Shown: positions 36,738 through 47,289 of the stretch, piece after piece
Position numbering within the stretch: the stretch's first letter is position 1
How the letters are laid out: each line of letters begins with the position of its first letter
NCBI GenBank assembly: GCA_003331195.1
Contig: QOOZ01000042.1
Span: 1 to 64,000, forward strand
Source of the DNA: Puniceicoccaceae bacterium
GTDB taxonomy: Bacteria; Verrucomicrobiota; Verrucomicrobiia; Opitutales; Coraliomargaritaceae
DNA length: 64,000 nucleotides
Direction of reading: 5' to 3'
Notes under the pieces: model-generated
Told to the model about the DNA's origin: nothing
The model's database searches: none
The model's input: only the letters and a program-made list of their open reading frames with translations
Position numbers and translations under genes: made by a program

Positions 36738-37802
36738 ATGGGATTTATCTATGAAAATATAGTGCGTCCGGTTTTATTCAAAATGGGGCCTGAGCAGGCA
36801 CATGATCGCGGTCGTAGCGCGTTAATGACAATGGGGGCATTGCCCACATTGTGTAAACTGGTGCGTAAGTATAACCAAGTCTGCGAAGACAAACCGGTAA
36901 AGCTATTTGGACTAGAGTTTCCCAACCGTGTCGGTCTCGCTGCGGGAATGGATAAAGACGGCGAGTATCCCCGTGCGATCGAGGCCCTAGGCTTTGGCCA
37001 CGCCGAAGTTGGCACAGTGACACCAGAAGGACAGTCAGGTAATCCAAGACCTAGACTTTTTCGCTACCCAAAAGATAGAGCGCTTATCAACCGTATGGGC
37101 TTTAACAACAAAGGATCTGTAGCGATGCTCAACGCGCTCTCAAAGAATTACCCTAAGGGTAGACGTAAAATGCCCGTAGGCGTTAATATTGGTAAAGCTA
37201 AAAACACGCCACTAGAGGAGGCCGTGAATGATTATTTAGCTAGTTTTCGTACACTGGCGGATCAGGCCGATTATTTCACAATCAACATCAGTAGCCCAAA
37301 TACACAAGGTCTTCGCGAGCTCCAAGGCGCAGTCTATCTGCGCGACCTGCTGCTAACGATCCGTAACGAGAATCTGACACAGGCGAAGAAGCTAGGCCGT
37401 GAACCACACCCTTTACTACTTAAAATTGCGCCCGATCTGACTTTTAACGAACTGGACGAAATCTTAGGTGTACTTTTAGAACTCAAATACGACGGTATTA
37501 TTGCTACAAATACGACGATCCAACGCCCGTCGAGCTTGACTAGCGCTGAGACGGGTGGTCTTAGCGGCGGGGAGTTTATCCGCAAACGCTCAAATGATGT
37601 AATTAAATATATCCACAAATCGACCGAGGGCAAATTGCCGATCATCGGCGTCGGCGGCGTTGACTCTGTCGAAGCCGCGGGCGAGAAAATTGACTCGGGT
37701 GCCTCGATGATACAGGTTTACACTGGTTGGGTCTATCGCGGTCCATTTTTCGCGCGCGAATTAGCACATGCGCTCAAATCTAAGGGCGAAGACTGGATCT
37801 AG
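36738..37802 (+). CDS. pyrD: dihydroorotate dehydrogenase (quinone), class 2
   Basis: A 354-residue membrane-associated flavoenzyme of pyrimidine synthesis. The N-terminal helical extension of class 2 enzymes (RPVLFKMGPEQAHDRG) is present and would contact the quinone pool. FMN-binding and active-site segments are FPNRVGLAAGMDKDGEYP, NRMGFNNKG and INISSPNTQGLRELQ with the catalytic serine. The C-terminal phosphate-binding segment VGGVDSVEAAGEKI is intact. It is divergent from the acidic-tail gene and convergent with lpdA. Confidence 0.95.
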   Translation: MGFIYENIVRPVLFKMGPEQAHDRGRSALMTMGALPTLCKLVRKYNQVCEDKPVKLFGLEFPNRVGLAAGMDKDGEYPRAIEALGFGHAEVGTVTPEGQSGNPRPRLFRYPKDRALINRMGFNNKGSVAMLNALSKNYPKGRRKMPVGVNIGKAKNTPLEEAVNDYLASFRTLADQADYFTINISSPNTQGLRELQGAVYLRDLLLTIRNENLTQAKKLGREPHPLLLKIAPDLTFNELDEILGVLLELKYDGIIATNTTIQRPSSLTSAETGGLSGGEFIRKRSNDVIKYIHKSTEGKLPIIGVGGVDSVEAAGEKIDSGASMIQVYTGWVYRGPFFARELAHALKSKGEDWI

Positions 37803-37877
37803 CACAGTAATGCCTCCCCGAGGTAAGCACTGACGCATTCAAGTCTAATGCAACGCCCAAAGGATGATTTCGACTAA

Positions 37878-39284
37878 CTAAATGCTGTGAATCGCCTTAC
37901 CGTCGACCGCGAGAGCAGCTTCTTTCATGGCTTCGCTCAAAGTCGGGTGCGCATGGATGGTACGACCTAAATCTTCGGCGCTACCTCCATATTCCATATG
38001 CGTGACGGCAGAGGCAATTAGCTCTGAACCACTCTTGGCAATGACTTGCACGCCGAGAATCTTATCTGTCTTCCTGCAAGCAGTGACTTTAACAAAGCCG
38101 TCAGTCGCATCTGTAGCAATGGCACGGCCATTTCCCGCCAAGTTAAACTTGCCAGACTTAAAATCGATACCTGCATCTTTGAGCGCAGCCTCAGTTTGGC
38201 CTACACTAGCAATCTCTGGTTCGGTATAGATAACATTGGGGATGACATTATAATTTACATGCCCTGCCTGGCCAGCGATTCGTTCCACACAGGCCACACC
38301 TTCTTCCTCCGCCTTGTGGGCAAGCATAGGACCAGGGATGACGTCGCCAATAGCATAGATGCCGTTAGCCGTGGTCTTGTAATGTGTGTCCACAGGAATG
38401 CGACCCTTATCATCAGTTTCGATACCAACAACCTCGAGTCCTAGTCGATCTGTATATGGCTTACGACCCACCGCGACGAGAACCTTGTTCGTCTCAAACT
38501 CTATTTCCTTGCCATCTTTTTCAGCTATTAAGACCGACTTGCCTTTCGACTTTCTAAGCCCCGTGACTTTTGTCTTTAAATGAAAATTGAGCCCCTGCTT
38601 TTTAAAGAGACGCTCAGCTATTTTTGAAACATCCTTATCAAAGCTAGAAGCGATCGCAGGTAAGAATTCAATCACATCAACCTGTGAGCCGAGGCGCGCC
38701 CATACGGACCCGAGTTCAAGACCGATGGCACCTGCGCCGACAACAGCTAGCTTTTCAGGCACCCTATCAAAGGCGATGGCTTGGTCGCTGTTGACGACGG
38801 TTTCACCATCGAATTCAAGGAAAGGTAGTTCGATAGTGGCTGAGCCTGTTGCAATGATAATATTCTTACCTGTAATTACAGTCTCGTCGCTCTTTTCCTT
38901 GATTCGCACCTTGCGGTCGCCTGCAAGCATACCAAGTCCTCTGAAAACCTTGATCTTATTTGCCTTCATCAAGTGCTGGACGCCGCCCCTTAACTGGTCG
39001 ACCGTTCTCGACTTCTTAGCCATAAGCTTCTCAATGCTTATTGAGAGATTTGTGAGATCGATACCGTGCGCTTCTGCTCCATAGCCTGTAAAGTGATACA
39101 TCTCTGTTGAATGAAGAAGCGCCTTACTCGGGATGCAACCAACATTCAAACAAGTGCCGCCAAGATTTTCGTCCTTCTCGATGATAGCAGTTTTAAGACC
39201 GAGTTGTGCGCCCCGAATCGCCGCGACGTAACCGCCGGGACCTGAACCAATGATAATAAGATCGAATGTGTTTCCTTCAGACAT
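37878..39284 (-). CDS. lpdA: dihydrolipoyl dehydrogenase (E3)
   Basis: A 468-residue FAD-disulfide oxidoreductase, the E3 subunit that re-oxidises lipoamide in the 2-oxoglutarate dehydrogenase complex and possibly others. The FAD motif GSGPGGY is at 13-19, the redox disulfide Cys45/Cys50 is in [13 protein letters not shown], and the catalytic His-Glu pair is in [13 protein letters not shown] near the C-terminus. It is third in the sucA-sucB-lpdA operon, 24 bases after sucB. Confidence 0.96.
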   Translation of the reverse strand: MSEGNTFDLIIIGSGPGGYVAAIRGAQLGLKTAIIEKDENLGGTCLNVGCIPSKALLHSTEMYHFTGYGAEAHGIDLTNLSISIEKLMAKKSRTVDQLRGGVQHLMKANKIKVFRGLGMLAGDRKVRIKEKSDETVITGKNIIIATGSATIELPFLEFDGETVVNSDQAIAFDRVPEKLAVVGAGAIGLELGSVWARLGSQVDVIEFLPAIASSFDKDVSKIAERLFKKQGLNFHLKTKVTGLRKSKGKSVLIAEKDGKEIEFETNKVLVAVGRKPYTDRLGLEVVGIETDDKGRIPVDTHYKTTANGIYAIGDVIPGPMLAHKAEEEGVACVERIAGQAGHVNYNVIPNVIYTEPEIASVGQTEAALKDAGIDFKSGKFNLAGNGRAIATDATDGFVKVTACRKTDKILGVQVIAKSGSELIASAVTHMEYGGSAEDLGRTIHAHPTLSEAMKEAALAVDGKAIHSI

Positions 39285-39308
39285 GATAAATGGAAAGTTT
39301 TGAAAAAG

Positions 39309-40574
39309 TTAGATGTCAAATAAGAGTCGAGCCGGATCTTCGATCGCTTCCTTGACTTTCACGAGAAAGGTGACGGCTTCTTTGCCGTCAATCAGGCGAT
39401 GATCATAGCTGAGCGCGAGATACATCATAGGGCGTGCCACAATCTCGCCATTAATGACGACAGCACGCTCAGTAATATTGTGCAGTCCGAGAATAGCAGG
39501 CTGTGGGTGATTGACGATGGGCGTGCTGAGCATTGAGCCGTAAACACCACCGTTAGAAATGGTAAAAACACCGCCTTCAAGATCACTCATTTGCATCTTA
39601 CCATCACGGGCAGCTTTCGAAAAGCCGATGATATCACCCTCTATATCGGCAAAGCCCTTTTGATCGCAGTCGCGAAGCACGGGCACCATAAGCCCCTTGT
39701 CAGTACCAACGGCGACACCAATGTCATAAAAGTGCTGGGTGACGACTTCGTCTCCTTCTATGCGTGCGTTGACTTGCGGAACAGCTTTGAGAGCGTGGGT
39801 CACAGCTTTGGTGAAGAAGGACATGAAGCCAAGCTTAAGGCCGTGGCGTTCGACGAATCTATCTTGATTTTCTTTTCGCAGTTTAATCACCGCACTCATA
39901 TCGACTTCGTTAAAGGTCGTAAGCATGGCGGCTTCTTTTGTTGCGGCGACCAGGCGCTCGGCGATTTTGCGGCGGAGCGGTGACATCTTTTTACGAATCT
40001 CACGTTCGCCTTGCGGGACAGCGGCTTGCGCTAATTTATTAATCTTCTCTGGATCGGGGGAGGGCGAAGTAGTAGTTGCAGGAGTGGCAGCTACTGGATT
40101 ACTCGATGCATTGATGATATCGCTTTTCGTCACACGACCATCTTTACCGCTGCCAGAAATGCTAACAGTGTCGACGCCTGTTTCTTCGGCAACTTTGCGA
40201 GCAGCAGGTGAGAGTGTGGTCGCTAAATCTACCTTAGATTCGACCAGATCCCCTGCAGTTGCAGCGGGTGTGTTCGCCTCAACCAAAACAGGAACTACTT
40301 CAGGCATACTAGCTACTTCTTTTGTAGACGTTTCTGCCGCACTCTCGTCAATCAAAGCAACGACTTGGCCAATATCGACCTCTTCGTCAGCCACGACTTG
40401 AATCGAAATTACACCTGCGACTTCGGCAGCACCTTCAGAGGTGATTTTATCAGTTTCTAGCTCGTAGAGAATTTGTTCTTTTTTAACGTAGTCGCCGTCT
40501 TTAACGTGCCAAGCGGCAAGGATGCCGCTGCTGATGGATTCACCCATTGCGGGTATTTTTACTTCGGTAGCCAT
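39309..40574 (-). CDS. sucB: dihydrolipoyllysine-residue succinyltransferase (E2)
   Basis: A 421-residue E2 core of the 2-oxoglutarate dehydrogenase complex. One lipoyl domain carries Lys43 in [10 protein letters not shown]. An Ala/Pro/Thr-rich linker leads to a peripheral-subunit-binding domain ([15 protein letters not shown]), then the catalytic domain begins [15 protein letters not shown] and ends with the active-site [11 protein letters not shown]. The frame stays open to 40829, but [13 protein letters not shown] at 40574 is the standard lipoyl-domain start and lies just outside sucA. Confidence 0.95.
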   Translation of the reverse strand: MATEVKIPAMGESISSGILAAWHVKDGDYVKKEQILYELETDKITSEGAAEVAGVISIQVVADEEVDIGQVVALIDESAAETSTKEVASMPEVVPVLVEANTPAATAGDLVESKVDLATTLSPAARKVAEETGVDTVSISGSGKDGRVTKSDIINASSNPVAATPATTTSPSPDPEKINKLAQAAVPQGEREIRKKMSPLRRKIAERLVAATKEAAMLTTFNEVDMSAVIKLRKENQDRFVERHGLKLGFMSFFTKAVTHALKAVPQVNARIEGDEVVTQHFYDIGVAVGTDKGLMVPVLRDCDQKGFADIEGDIIGFSKAARDGKMQMSDLEGGVFTISNGGVYGSMLSTPIVNHPQPAILGLHNITERAVVINGEIVARPMMYLALSYDHRLIDGKEAVTFLVKVKEAIEDPARLLFDI

Positions 40575-40629
40575 AGTTGGAAATTTAGAATTGGAAATTT
40601 TAGCTTTGTGACTGTCACAGCGACAACCA

Positions 40630-43368
40630 TCAAACAGCGAATGCGTGTTCAATGAGTTTCTTCTGCTCATGACGGTGGCGGGCAAGCGAGCCGACTGCTG
40701 GGCTAGCAGATTCCTTGCGACCTGCATAGTTGGGCAAGCTACCGAGTGTTTCCATAAGCTGAGGCGCGATAAAGCTCCAGCCACCCATGTTCTTAGGTTC
40801 CTCCTGACACCATACGATGCTCTGAGCATTCGGATAATTGGCTACGATACTTTTAAGCAGATTTGTATTCAGTGGATAAAACTGCTCTATGCGTATGATC
40901 GCGGTGTCTTGGACTTTGGATTCTTCCCGGTGCGAGCTAAGATCGTAATAGAGCTTACCTGAGCAGAAAATGATGCGCTTGGCTGTCTTGCGGTTGACTG
41001 TTGCATCGTCGAGGATGGACCAGAATTCGTTTTCGGTAAAGTTTTCGACTTTGGAAACGCATTCGCGGTGGCGCAACAGACTCTTGGGCGACATGATGAT
41101 CAACGGTTTCTTAAACTCGCGCTTCATCTGACGACGTAATAAATGGAAATACTGAGCAGGCGTTGTCACGTTGCAGACCTGGATATTATTTTCCGCGCAG
41201 GACTGGAGGAATCGTTCGAGACGCGCGGAAGAGTGCTCGGGTCCCTGACCTTCGTAGCCATGTGGCAGTAGCATGACGAGCCCACTGGGACGACCCCATT
41301 TTGACTCACTACTCGTAATAAATTGATCGATGATTACCTGCGCACCATTTACAAAGTCTCCAAACTGCGCCTCCCATATGCAGAGCATTTTCGGGTAATC
41401 AAGCGAGTAACCGTAATCGAAACCGAGCACAGCCGCCTCGGATAGGAGCGAATTATGAACACAGAATTGAGCTTGGTCCTTTTCTAGGTCGAGTAGGGGA
41501 ACATATTTTTCGCGCGTCTGATTATCATAAAGTACGGAGTGGCGATGGCTGAAGGTGCCGCGCTCGCAATCCTGCCCGCTTAAGCGCACTGGTGTGCCGT
41601 CTATTAGTAAACTGCCGAAAGCGAGTGCTTCGCCCATACCCCAGTCGATACCAGTGTTTTCCTTAAACGCTTTCAGCTTGGTATTGAGCTGTCGTATGAT
41701 TTTTTTGTTTGCGTGAAAGTCCTCGGGCACATGCGCGAGTTGCTCTGCGATCATTTCCAGCTGCTTTTTAGGAACGCGAGTATCGAAGCTTTTGAAATTG
41801 TAGGGCGGCTGTTTCTTTGCGTTTGATTCAGCAAAGGGATCGGAGGCGGTATCTTCACTCGCTTTCACCGAGTCGAAAGCAGTTTCCAGCTTTTTCTGGT
41901 AATTTGTTTCAATGTCCTTGATCTCGCTTTCTGTGAACTCGCCACTCGCGACGAGGCGTTGAGCAAGTGAGCGACCAATGAGGGGCATCTCAGAGATCGT
42001 CTTGTAGAGTAAGGGCTGGGTAAAGGCGGGTTCGTCAGATTCGTTATGCCCGTGCTTGCGCCAGCAATACATATCGATCACTACATCGCAGCCGAAGGCC
42101 TGACGATAGTCGAAGGCAGCCTCAACCGCCGCAATCACGGCAAGCGGGTCGTTACCGTTGACGTGAAAAATGGGCGCTTCGACGATCTTGGCCACGTCGG
42201 TGCAATAGCGACTCGAACGCGCGTCGGAGGGATCAGTGGTGAAACCGATCTGGTTATTAATGACTAAGTGGATAGTACCGCCAGTGCGGTAGCCCTTGAG
42301 TTGGGAAAAATTAAATACCTCGGCCACGACACCTTGGCCTGCGATAGCTGCATCTCCATGGATGAGGATCGGTAGCACTTGCTTCCGATCAAGGTCTCCA
42401 CGGATACGTTGACGCGCGCGTGTTTTACCTTCAACGACAGGATTGACTGCCTCGAGGTGGCTAGGATTAGCAGCAAGACGAATATCGACTTCATGCCCAT
42501 CGGAAGTGCTGCGCTTAGTCTCGAATCCAAGGTGATATTTCACATCGCCATCACCATAAATGGTATCAGGCACATAGTTTTCGGAAAACTCGCGTAGAAT
42601 ATACTCTAAAGATTTGCCGAGAAAGTTGGCTAATACATTGAGACGGCCACGGTGAGCCATGCCCATTACAATTTCATCAACTCCGTTTTTACTGCAACGC
42701 TCTAGGATACTCTCCAAGCATGCGATCAGAGTCTCGCCGCCCTCGAGTGAGAAGCGTTTCTGACCAACGTAGCGAGTCTGAAGGAAATTTTCAAAGTCCT
42801 CAGCTTGCATAATTGTACTGAGGATACGGTGCTTTTCTTCCTTGGTGAATCGAGGAATGAAACATTCGGGCTCGATCCGGGCCTGAATCCAACGGCGCTT
42901 GGGTGTCTCTTGGATATGAATATACTCCGCGCCTATCGTATGGCAGTAGGTTTTCTCCAGTCGCTCGATTAACTCGCGTAGTGTCATCTCGATGCCGCCA
43001 AGGTAATTACCAGTATGGAAGACCAAATCGAGGTCAGACTCTTCAAAGCCTAATCGCTCCAGTGTTAGACGCGGGTTAGTAGGAGCATCCTTGGTTAAAG
43101 GGTTAAAGGCTGCAATTGTATGCCCAATAGAACGATAAGCGTAAATCAGACCTATAGCGCGGGCCTGCCGAGTCGCATCATTATCCGCGGAGGTAGGCGT
43201 AACGCTGGCGATGTCCGACTCATTGTAATGCTCTTCACTAGCTAAGGTAAACCCCGTAAAAAAAGCTCGCCATTCCTCATCAAGATTTTCGGGGCCTGTG
43301 CGCCAGATTTCGTATTTTTCGTCGATCAAATCAGCATTCCAGCGATTTGCGATTGTTGAGTGATTCAT
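40630..43368 (-). CDS. sucA: 2-oxoglutarate dehydrogenase E1 component
   Basis: A 912-residue thiamine-diphosphate enzyme that decarboxylates 2-oxoglutarate and transfers the succinyl group to lipoyl-E2. It has the N-terminal E2-binding helix of E1o, [17 protein letters not shown] near 239, the TPP-binding segment [14 protein letters not shown] near 335, and the conserved [19 protein letters not shown] near 715. The length is close to the E. coli protein (933). First gene of the operon, it is preceded by a 210-bp non-coding region that should hold the promoter. Confidence 0.97.
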   Translation of the reverse strand: MNHSTIANRWNADLIDEKYEIWRTGPENLDEEWRAFFTGFTLASEEHYNESDIASVTPTSADNDATRQARAIGLIYAYRSIGHTIAAFNPLTKDAPTNPRLTLERLGFEESDLDLVFHTGNYLGGIEMTLRELIERLEKTYCHTIGAEYIHIQETPKRRWIQARIEPECFIPRFTKEEKHRILSTIMQAEDFENFLQTRYVGQKRFSLEGGETLIACLESILERCSKNGVDEIVMGMAHRGRLNVLANFLGKSLEYILREFSENYVPDTIYGDGDVKYHLGFETKRSTSDGHEVDIRLAANPSHLEAVNPVVEGKTRARQRIRGDLDRKQVLPILIHGDAAIAGQGVVAEVFNFSQLKGYRTGGTIHLVINNQIGFTTDPSDARSSRYCTDVAKIVEAPIFHVNGNDPLAVIAAVEAAFDYRQAFGCDVVIDMYCWRKHGHNESDEPAFTQPLLYKTISEMPLIGRSLAQRLVASGEFTESEIKDIETNYQKKLETAFDSVKASEDTASDPFAESNAKKQPPYNFKSFDTRVPKKQLEMIAEQLAHVPEDFHANKKIIRQLNTKLKAFKENTGIDWGMGEALAFGSLLIDGTPVRLSGQDCERGTFSHRHSVLYDNQTREKYVPLLDLEKDQAQFCVHNSLLSEAAVLGFDYGYSLDYPKMLCIWEAQFGDFVNGAQVIIDQFITSSESKWGRPSGLVMLLPHGYEGQGPEHSSARLERFLQSCAENNIQVCNVTTPAQYFHLLRRQMKREFKKPLIIMSPKSLLRHRECVSKVENFTENEFWSILDDATVNRKTAKRIIFCSGKLYYDLSSHREESKVQDTAIIRIEQFYPLNTNLLKSIVANYPNAQSIVWCQEEPKNMGGWSFIAPQLMETLGSLPNYAGRKESASPAVGSLARHRHEQKKLIEHAFAV

Positions 43369-43578
43369 GGATTTTGGGTGTGCAGGATTGAATAATCATC
43401 GTTAAGATATACTTATTAGCAATGCAAATCATTACGCTAGAAATGATTTATTATTCAATATGCTTATACTGGGACTGTAAATTGAATTGGACTTGAATGG
43501 GTTTTATCTTGATGTGAAGGTTTTAGGGCCAATGATATTGATGATTCTTACTTAAATAATACTAGATCTTTTGGACCT

Positions 43579-44466
43579 CTAGCTACGTTCAAGCGACATT
43601 ATGCGAGCAAAGTTTGCCCCAAATAGACAGTCTAACTCAGTCACGTTAAGACCAGACTCTTCGCGAATCGTCCTGATATATCTAAGCATCTCAGGGCTCT
43701 TTTCGAGTTGAGGAAAGACACGTAGAGGGTAATCGGACCCAAAGAGTAATTTATCGATACCGACGAGTTCGACCATATTCCTAAAAATGTCCATGTCGTA
43801 GAGGAGGGGACTTGCCGCACAGTCGTAGTAAACGTTTTCGAGAGACTTACGCAGCTTTGGGTTCTGCTCAAAAAAGGCTAGCCCTCCGCCCCAGTGCGCA
43901 AGAATCAGTTTTAAATCAGGCTCAGCCTCAGTCAGACTAACAAAGTCCTGCAGAGGAGTCGGAACCGATCCGGGATGATCGTGTCCGGCAGCTTCCGTCG
44001 CATGGCAATTAATCGGCCACTCGTTCTCGACGCACCATCTTGCCATTGCTCGCCAATGCGATTTAGCCGTATCAAAATCTTGAACTCCTAAGTGTAATTC
44101 TCCCGCGCCTCGAAAACCCAGATCCTTAGCGGTTTCAAGTTGATCGATAACGTTCTCGTTTGGATAAATTGCAGCAAAACCAATCAAGCGCTCAGGTGCT
44201 GCCTGCATCCATTTAGCCATCGCTTCATTATGCCATCGGCAACTTGACTCATGTTCCCAATACCAACCGAGGAGCACCGCCTGATCAACGCAGGCCAGAT
44301 CCATCGAGACGAGCATCGAGTCCAGATCACTCCAGCCTTGAATGCTAGGGCGATCGACTGGGGCAACAAGATCCGCCCAATGTGATTCTCTCTGCTCCTT
44401 AGCCCAATCACGTGGGTTGGTCACGAGCTCGCTAGGATAGGCGTGCGTATGGCAGTCAATGATCAT
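43579..44466 (-). CDS. amidohydrolase-family TIM-barrel hydrolase
   Basis: A 295-residue metal-dependent hydrolase of the amidohydrolase_2 type. The metal-binding DCHTH is at residues 4-8, a second histidine lies in NCHATEAAGH, and the late aspartate is in FGSDYPLR. The family includes decarboxylases and lactonases, and nothing here sets the substrate. The frame extends to 44550, but the ATG at 44466 places DCHTH at the usual position. It is divergent from mutM, with 106 bp between starts. Confidence 0.8.
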   Translation of the reverse strand: MIIDCHTHAYPSELVTNPRDWAKEQRESHWADLVAPVDRPSIQGWSDLDSMLVSMDLACVDQAVLLGWYWEHESSCRWHNEAMAKWMQAAPERLIGFAAIYPNENVIDQLETAKDLGFRGAGELHLGVQDFDTAKSHWRAMARWCVENEWPINCHATEAAGHDHPGSVPTPLQDFVSLTEAEPDLKLILAHWGGGLAFFEQNPKLRKSLENVYYDCAASPLLYDMDIFRNMVELVGIDKLLFGSDYPLRVFPQLEKSPEMLRYIRTIREESGLNVTELDCLFGANFARIMSLERS

Positions 44467-44572
44467 AGCGTTTAGGGTTGATAATCGAAGCATCTGGGCT
44501 TGCAAGCTCAGACGCTTCGACAAATACAACAACATTTGCATACCAAGCAAAACTAATTACCAATCAGTCCAG

Positions 44573-45373
44573 ATGCCTGAACTTGCCGAAGTCGAATATT
44601 ATCGTAAACAATGGCAACCGGCTATCTCGCAGACTATCACAGGCGTCTACCTCAACGCCACTAAGCGAGTATTCCGTGGCATCGATTCGCAAGCACTTCG
44701 GCGTGACCTCGTTGGCGAGGTATTCACCGATTCCTGGAGTCACGGCAAAAAGCTGTGCTTTCGCTTTGGCACTAAGCACTGGCTCGGCGTCCATTTGGGT
44801 ATGACAGGCAAGACGCATATCCTTAAGCCTGGCGAAACGACCGATAAGCACGACCATCTAGTGCTTCACATGAGCAGCGGCGCTTCGCTCGTATTTACCG
44901 ATCCGCGGATGTTCGGACGTATACTTTACTCCAATACTAAAAATAAACCTTCTTGGTGGGCGATGCTACCGCCCGAAATCTTATCGTCTGATTTTACTCT
45001 AGAATATGTTAGCCGCTTTTTAAAACGTCGAAGCAAGTCGCCGATCAAAGCCGTGCTACTCATGCAAGAGACTTTCCCTGGAGTGGGCAACTGGATGGCA
45101 GATGAAATACTATGGCGAAGTCGCATACACCCAAAAAGTAAAGCCGGAAACTTAAGCACGCATAAGCTCAAGGAGCTCTATCATCGCATACGTGAAGTTA
45201 GCAGTGATGCACTTAAAGTGATTGGCTCTGACTGGAGCACCCCGCCAGACCACTGGCTATTTAACCACCGCTGGAAGAACGGCGGCATGTGCCCACAAAC
45301 AGGGGCACCACTCAAACGCGAACAAATCGGAGGCCGTACTACTTGCTGGTCGCCCAAGTGGCAAAGTCTGTAA
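44573..45373 (+). CDS. mutM: formamidopyrimidine-DNA glycosylase-like protein
   Basis: A 266-residue Fpg/Nei-family base-excision repair enzyme. The catalytic Pro2-Glu3 pair follows the initiator Met (MPELAEVEYY), the conserved lysine is at 59/60 in SHGKKLCF, and the helix-two-turn-helix segment FPGVGNWMADEILWRSRIHP is intact. The C-terminal zinc finger is abnormal: Cys240 and Cys258 remain, but their CxxC partners are Thr243 and Pro261, while the DNA-contacting Arg255 in IGGRTTCW is kept. The catalytic residues argue for activity; the finger may be zincless. The ATG at 44573 is fixed by the need for a mature N-terminal proline. Confidence 0.85.
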   Translation: MPELAEVEYYRKQWQPAISQTITGVYLNATKRVFRGIDSQALRRDLVGEVFTDSWSHGKKLCFRFGTKHWLGVHLGMTGKTHILKPGETTDKHDHLVLHMSSGASLVFTDPRMFGRILYSNTKNKPSWWAMLPPEILSSDFTLEYVSRFLKRRSKSPIKAVLLMQETFPGVGNWMADEILWRSRIHPKSKAGNLSTHKLKELYHRIREVSSDALKVIGSDWSTPPDHWLFNHRWKNGGMCPQTGAPLKREQIGGRTTCWSPKWQSL

Positions 45374-45523
45374 TTTTTTTACTAGGTCAGAGCGCTTGTC
45401 GGAACCGCTACAAAACTAATGCGATAGTGCAAGAAGATTGCCCAACATGCGCATACAGCAGAAACTACATTTAACTCATTTTTTGTTCGCACCTAACTCA
45501 ACTGCTTCTCCACAATCAAAAGC

Positions 45524-46069
45524 GTGGGTTCATCTGAGCAGTCTAAACCAAACCTCTACCTCGTCGGCTTCATGGGCGTGGGTAAATCAGCGCTAGGTCG
45601 CAAGGCAGCACGTGAGCTGGGCATGCGCTTTATTGACTCTGACCATCAGATCGAGAAGGAGCAGGGCAAAAAGATTTCTGAAATTTTCGTAGACGAAGGG
45701 GAGTCGTATTTCCGAAATTTAGAGCGTCAATTTATCGAAAGTGGACACCCAGAGATGGGATGCATCGTCTCCTGTGGCGGTGGGCTCGTTGTAGAACCTG
45801 GCATGAAGGAGTTACTCAAGCAAAAGGGAGTCGTGATTTGCCTTTTCGCTTCGGCTGAAAGTATCATAGAGCGCACGAGTCGAAATAAGAACCGGCCTCT
45901 TCTCAATGTAGATGATCCTGCGGCTAAAGTCCGTGCGCTCCTCAAAGAGCGCGAACCAATTTACATGGACTCGGGCGCGTGCATCACAACCGAAGGTAGA
46001 ACGATTCCTGAGGTCGTTCGCCACATGATCCGCACCTATGAAGCCAATAAGCGATCCTTCCGGAAATAG
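45524..46069 (+). CDS. aroK: shikimate kinase
   Basis: A 181-residue P-loop kinase that phosphorylates shikimate in the chorismate pathway. The P-loop GFMGVGKSALG is at about 15-25, the substrate-binding Asp pair lies in RFIDSDHQIE, the second glycine loop is SCGGGLV, and the lid contains NRPLL. The start is a GTG at 45524; an in-frame stop (45494-45496) excludes a much longer form. No other aro gene is nearby. It is convergent with the thioesterase gene. Confidence 0.9.
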   Translation: MGSSEQSKPNLYLVGFMGVGKSALGRKAARELGMRFIDSDHQIEKEQGKKISEIFVDEGESYFRNLERQFIESGHPEMGCIVSCGGGLVVEPGMKELLKQKGVVICLFASAESIIERTSRNKNRPLLNVDDPAAKVRALLKEREPIYMDSGACITTEGRTIPEVVRHMIRTYEANKRSFRK

Positions 46070-46132
46070 TTCTGGTGGATTAAGTCCTGCCTTCGAGGCT
46101 ACATAAAAAACGCTTGTAGGCTATGCTCTAAA

Positions 46133-46543
46133 CTAACTTTCCTCGATCCATGCGGCTTCCATCAGCTTGACTAAATCTTCAGGCGGGCGCTGACCTTTAC
46201 CACTACGGTCCATGAAGCCATGGCTAGAATGTCCAATCGCTAGTAACTCGTCGCCACGGCGCACTTCATAATCAAAGTGTATGCGCGCACGGGGCTTCTT
46301 TTTCATAAAAAGGTGAATCTCTAATTGGTCATCAAAGCGGGCAGGGCTCATATATTCTGCACTAACAGTAAGAACAGGCAGGAATAGGCCACGTGTTTCG
46401 ATCTCACTATAAGGCATGCCGATTTCGTCGAGCATCAGTATACGTGCTGTCTCAAACCATATAAGATAGTTACTGTGATAGACCACATCCATGCGGTCAG
46501 TTTCGGCATAACGAACGCGGATTTTTGATATACAGTGAATCAC
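46133..46543 (-). CDS. YbgC/FadM-type acyl-CoA thioesterase
   Basis: A 136-residue hot-dog-fold thioesterase. The family pattern is clear: VRYAETDRMDVVYHSNYLIWFETAR carries the catalytic Asp (residues 10-34), followed by a beta-sheet with YEVRRGDELLAIGHSSHGFMD. Such enzymes hydrolyse short or hydroxybenzoyl acyl-CoAs; the substrate is not evident here and no tol-pal cluster is next to it. It is convergent with aroK and precedes the HAD pair on the same strand by direction, 69 bases downstream of them. Confidence 0.88.
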   Translation of the reverse strand: MIHCISKIRVRYAETDRMDVVYHSNYLIWFETARILMLDEIGMPYSEIETRGLFLPVLTVSAEYMSPARFDDQLEIHLFMKKKPRARIHFDYEVRRGDELLAIGHSSHGFMDRSGKGQRPPEDLVKLMEAAWIEES

Positions 46544-46611
46544 TATGAATTAGGTTTCAGAAATTAAAAATTAGGAATGACTACAAGAATTAATCAATGG
46601 CGGTAAGGAAA

Positions 46612-47289
46612 TTATAACTCTAATAATTTGATCGCTTGTCCAAGTTCGGTCAAAGACCCAAATACTACATCAGCGCCTGCCTCCATGAGCTCCTCGAGAC
46701 TGTGAGCACCAGTGGTGACGCAATAGCAGGTGAGTCCGGCATTTTGCGCGACAGCAATATCTGTGGGCGAGTCGCCGATGATAATTGAACCCTCTGCGGG
46801 AACTTCAATTTTGTCGAGCACGTGCTGGGTGAGTGCTAGCTGTGGCTTGTGCCACTGCGTGTCCGCGCCGCCAATACAAATGGGAATGTATTTCGCAAAA
46901 CCCGCATAGCGACTGACTTTGCGTGCGGTGTCGCCGTGTTTGTTAGTAAAGATCACTTGCGGGATACGGGCTTTATAGACTCGCTCAATTAGCTCTATAC
47001 CTCCTGCCAGAAGGATTAGGCCGTCGAACATGATTTCGGGGAAACGCTTCCGGAAGGCCTTGCAGGCCTCATCCATGCGCTCGGCCTCCACGAAAAGTCC
47101 CATTGTCGCAGCCATAACGCCGCCGAGACTACGCCGAATCGCATCATCGTCTGGCTGAGGATAGCCCATCTTGACGATGACCTCACGGTAGCAGAGGGTA
47201 ATGGCAGCCGTTTGGTCGATCAATGTGCCGTCCAGATCCCAAAGGATCGCAGTAGGGCGGGGAAGCTGTGTTATTGAGTTAGAATTCAT
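46612..47289 (-). CDS. HAD-superfamily phosphatase, copy 2
   Basis: A 225-residue HAD hydrolase of the phosphoglycolate-phosphatase (Gph) subfamily. The nucleophile motif DLDGTLID, the FTNKHG motif II and the IIGDSPTD motif IV are present, with a C1 helical cap between them. It overlaps the upstream HAD gene by four bases (ATGA) and is its paralogue. Substrate candidates are 2-phosphoglycolate or other small phosphate esters, not proven. Confidence 0.85.
   Translation of the reverse strand: MNSNSITQLPRPTAILWDLDGTLIDQTAAITLCYREVIVKMGYPQPDDDAIRRSLGGVMAATMGLFVEAERMDEACKAFRKRFPEIMFDGLILLAGGIELIERVYKARIPQVIFTNKHGDTARKVSRYAGFAKYIPICIGGADTQWHKPQLALTQHVLDKIEVPAEGSIIIGDSPTDIAVAQNAGLTCYCVTTGAHSLEELMEAGADVVFGSLTELGQAIKLLEL

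Noticed and set aside
38587-39084. 165-codon plus-strand frame opposite lpdA
   Set aside because: It mirrors the codon pattern of lpdA on the other strand; Ser/Pro-rich, no motif.
39925-40401. 158-codon plus-strand frame opposite sucB
   Set aside because: A shadow of the Ala/Thr-rich linker of sucB, with no ribosome-binding site or domain.
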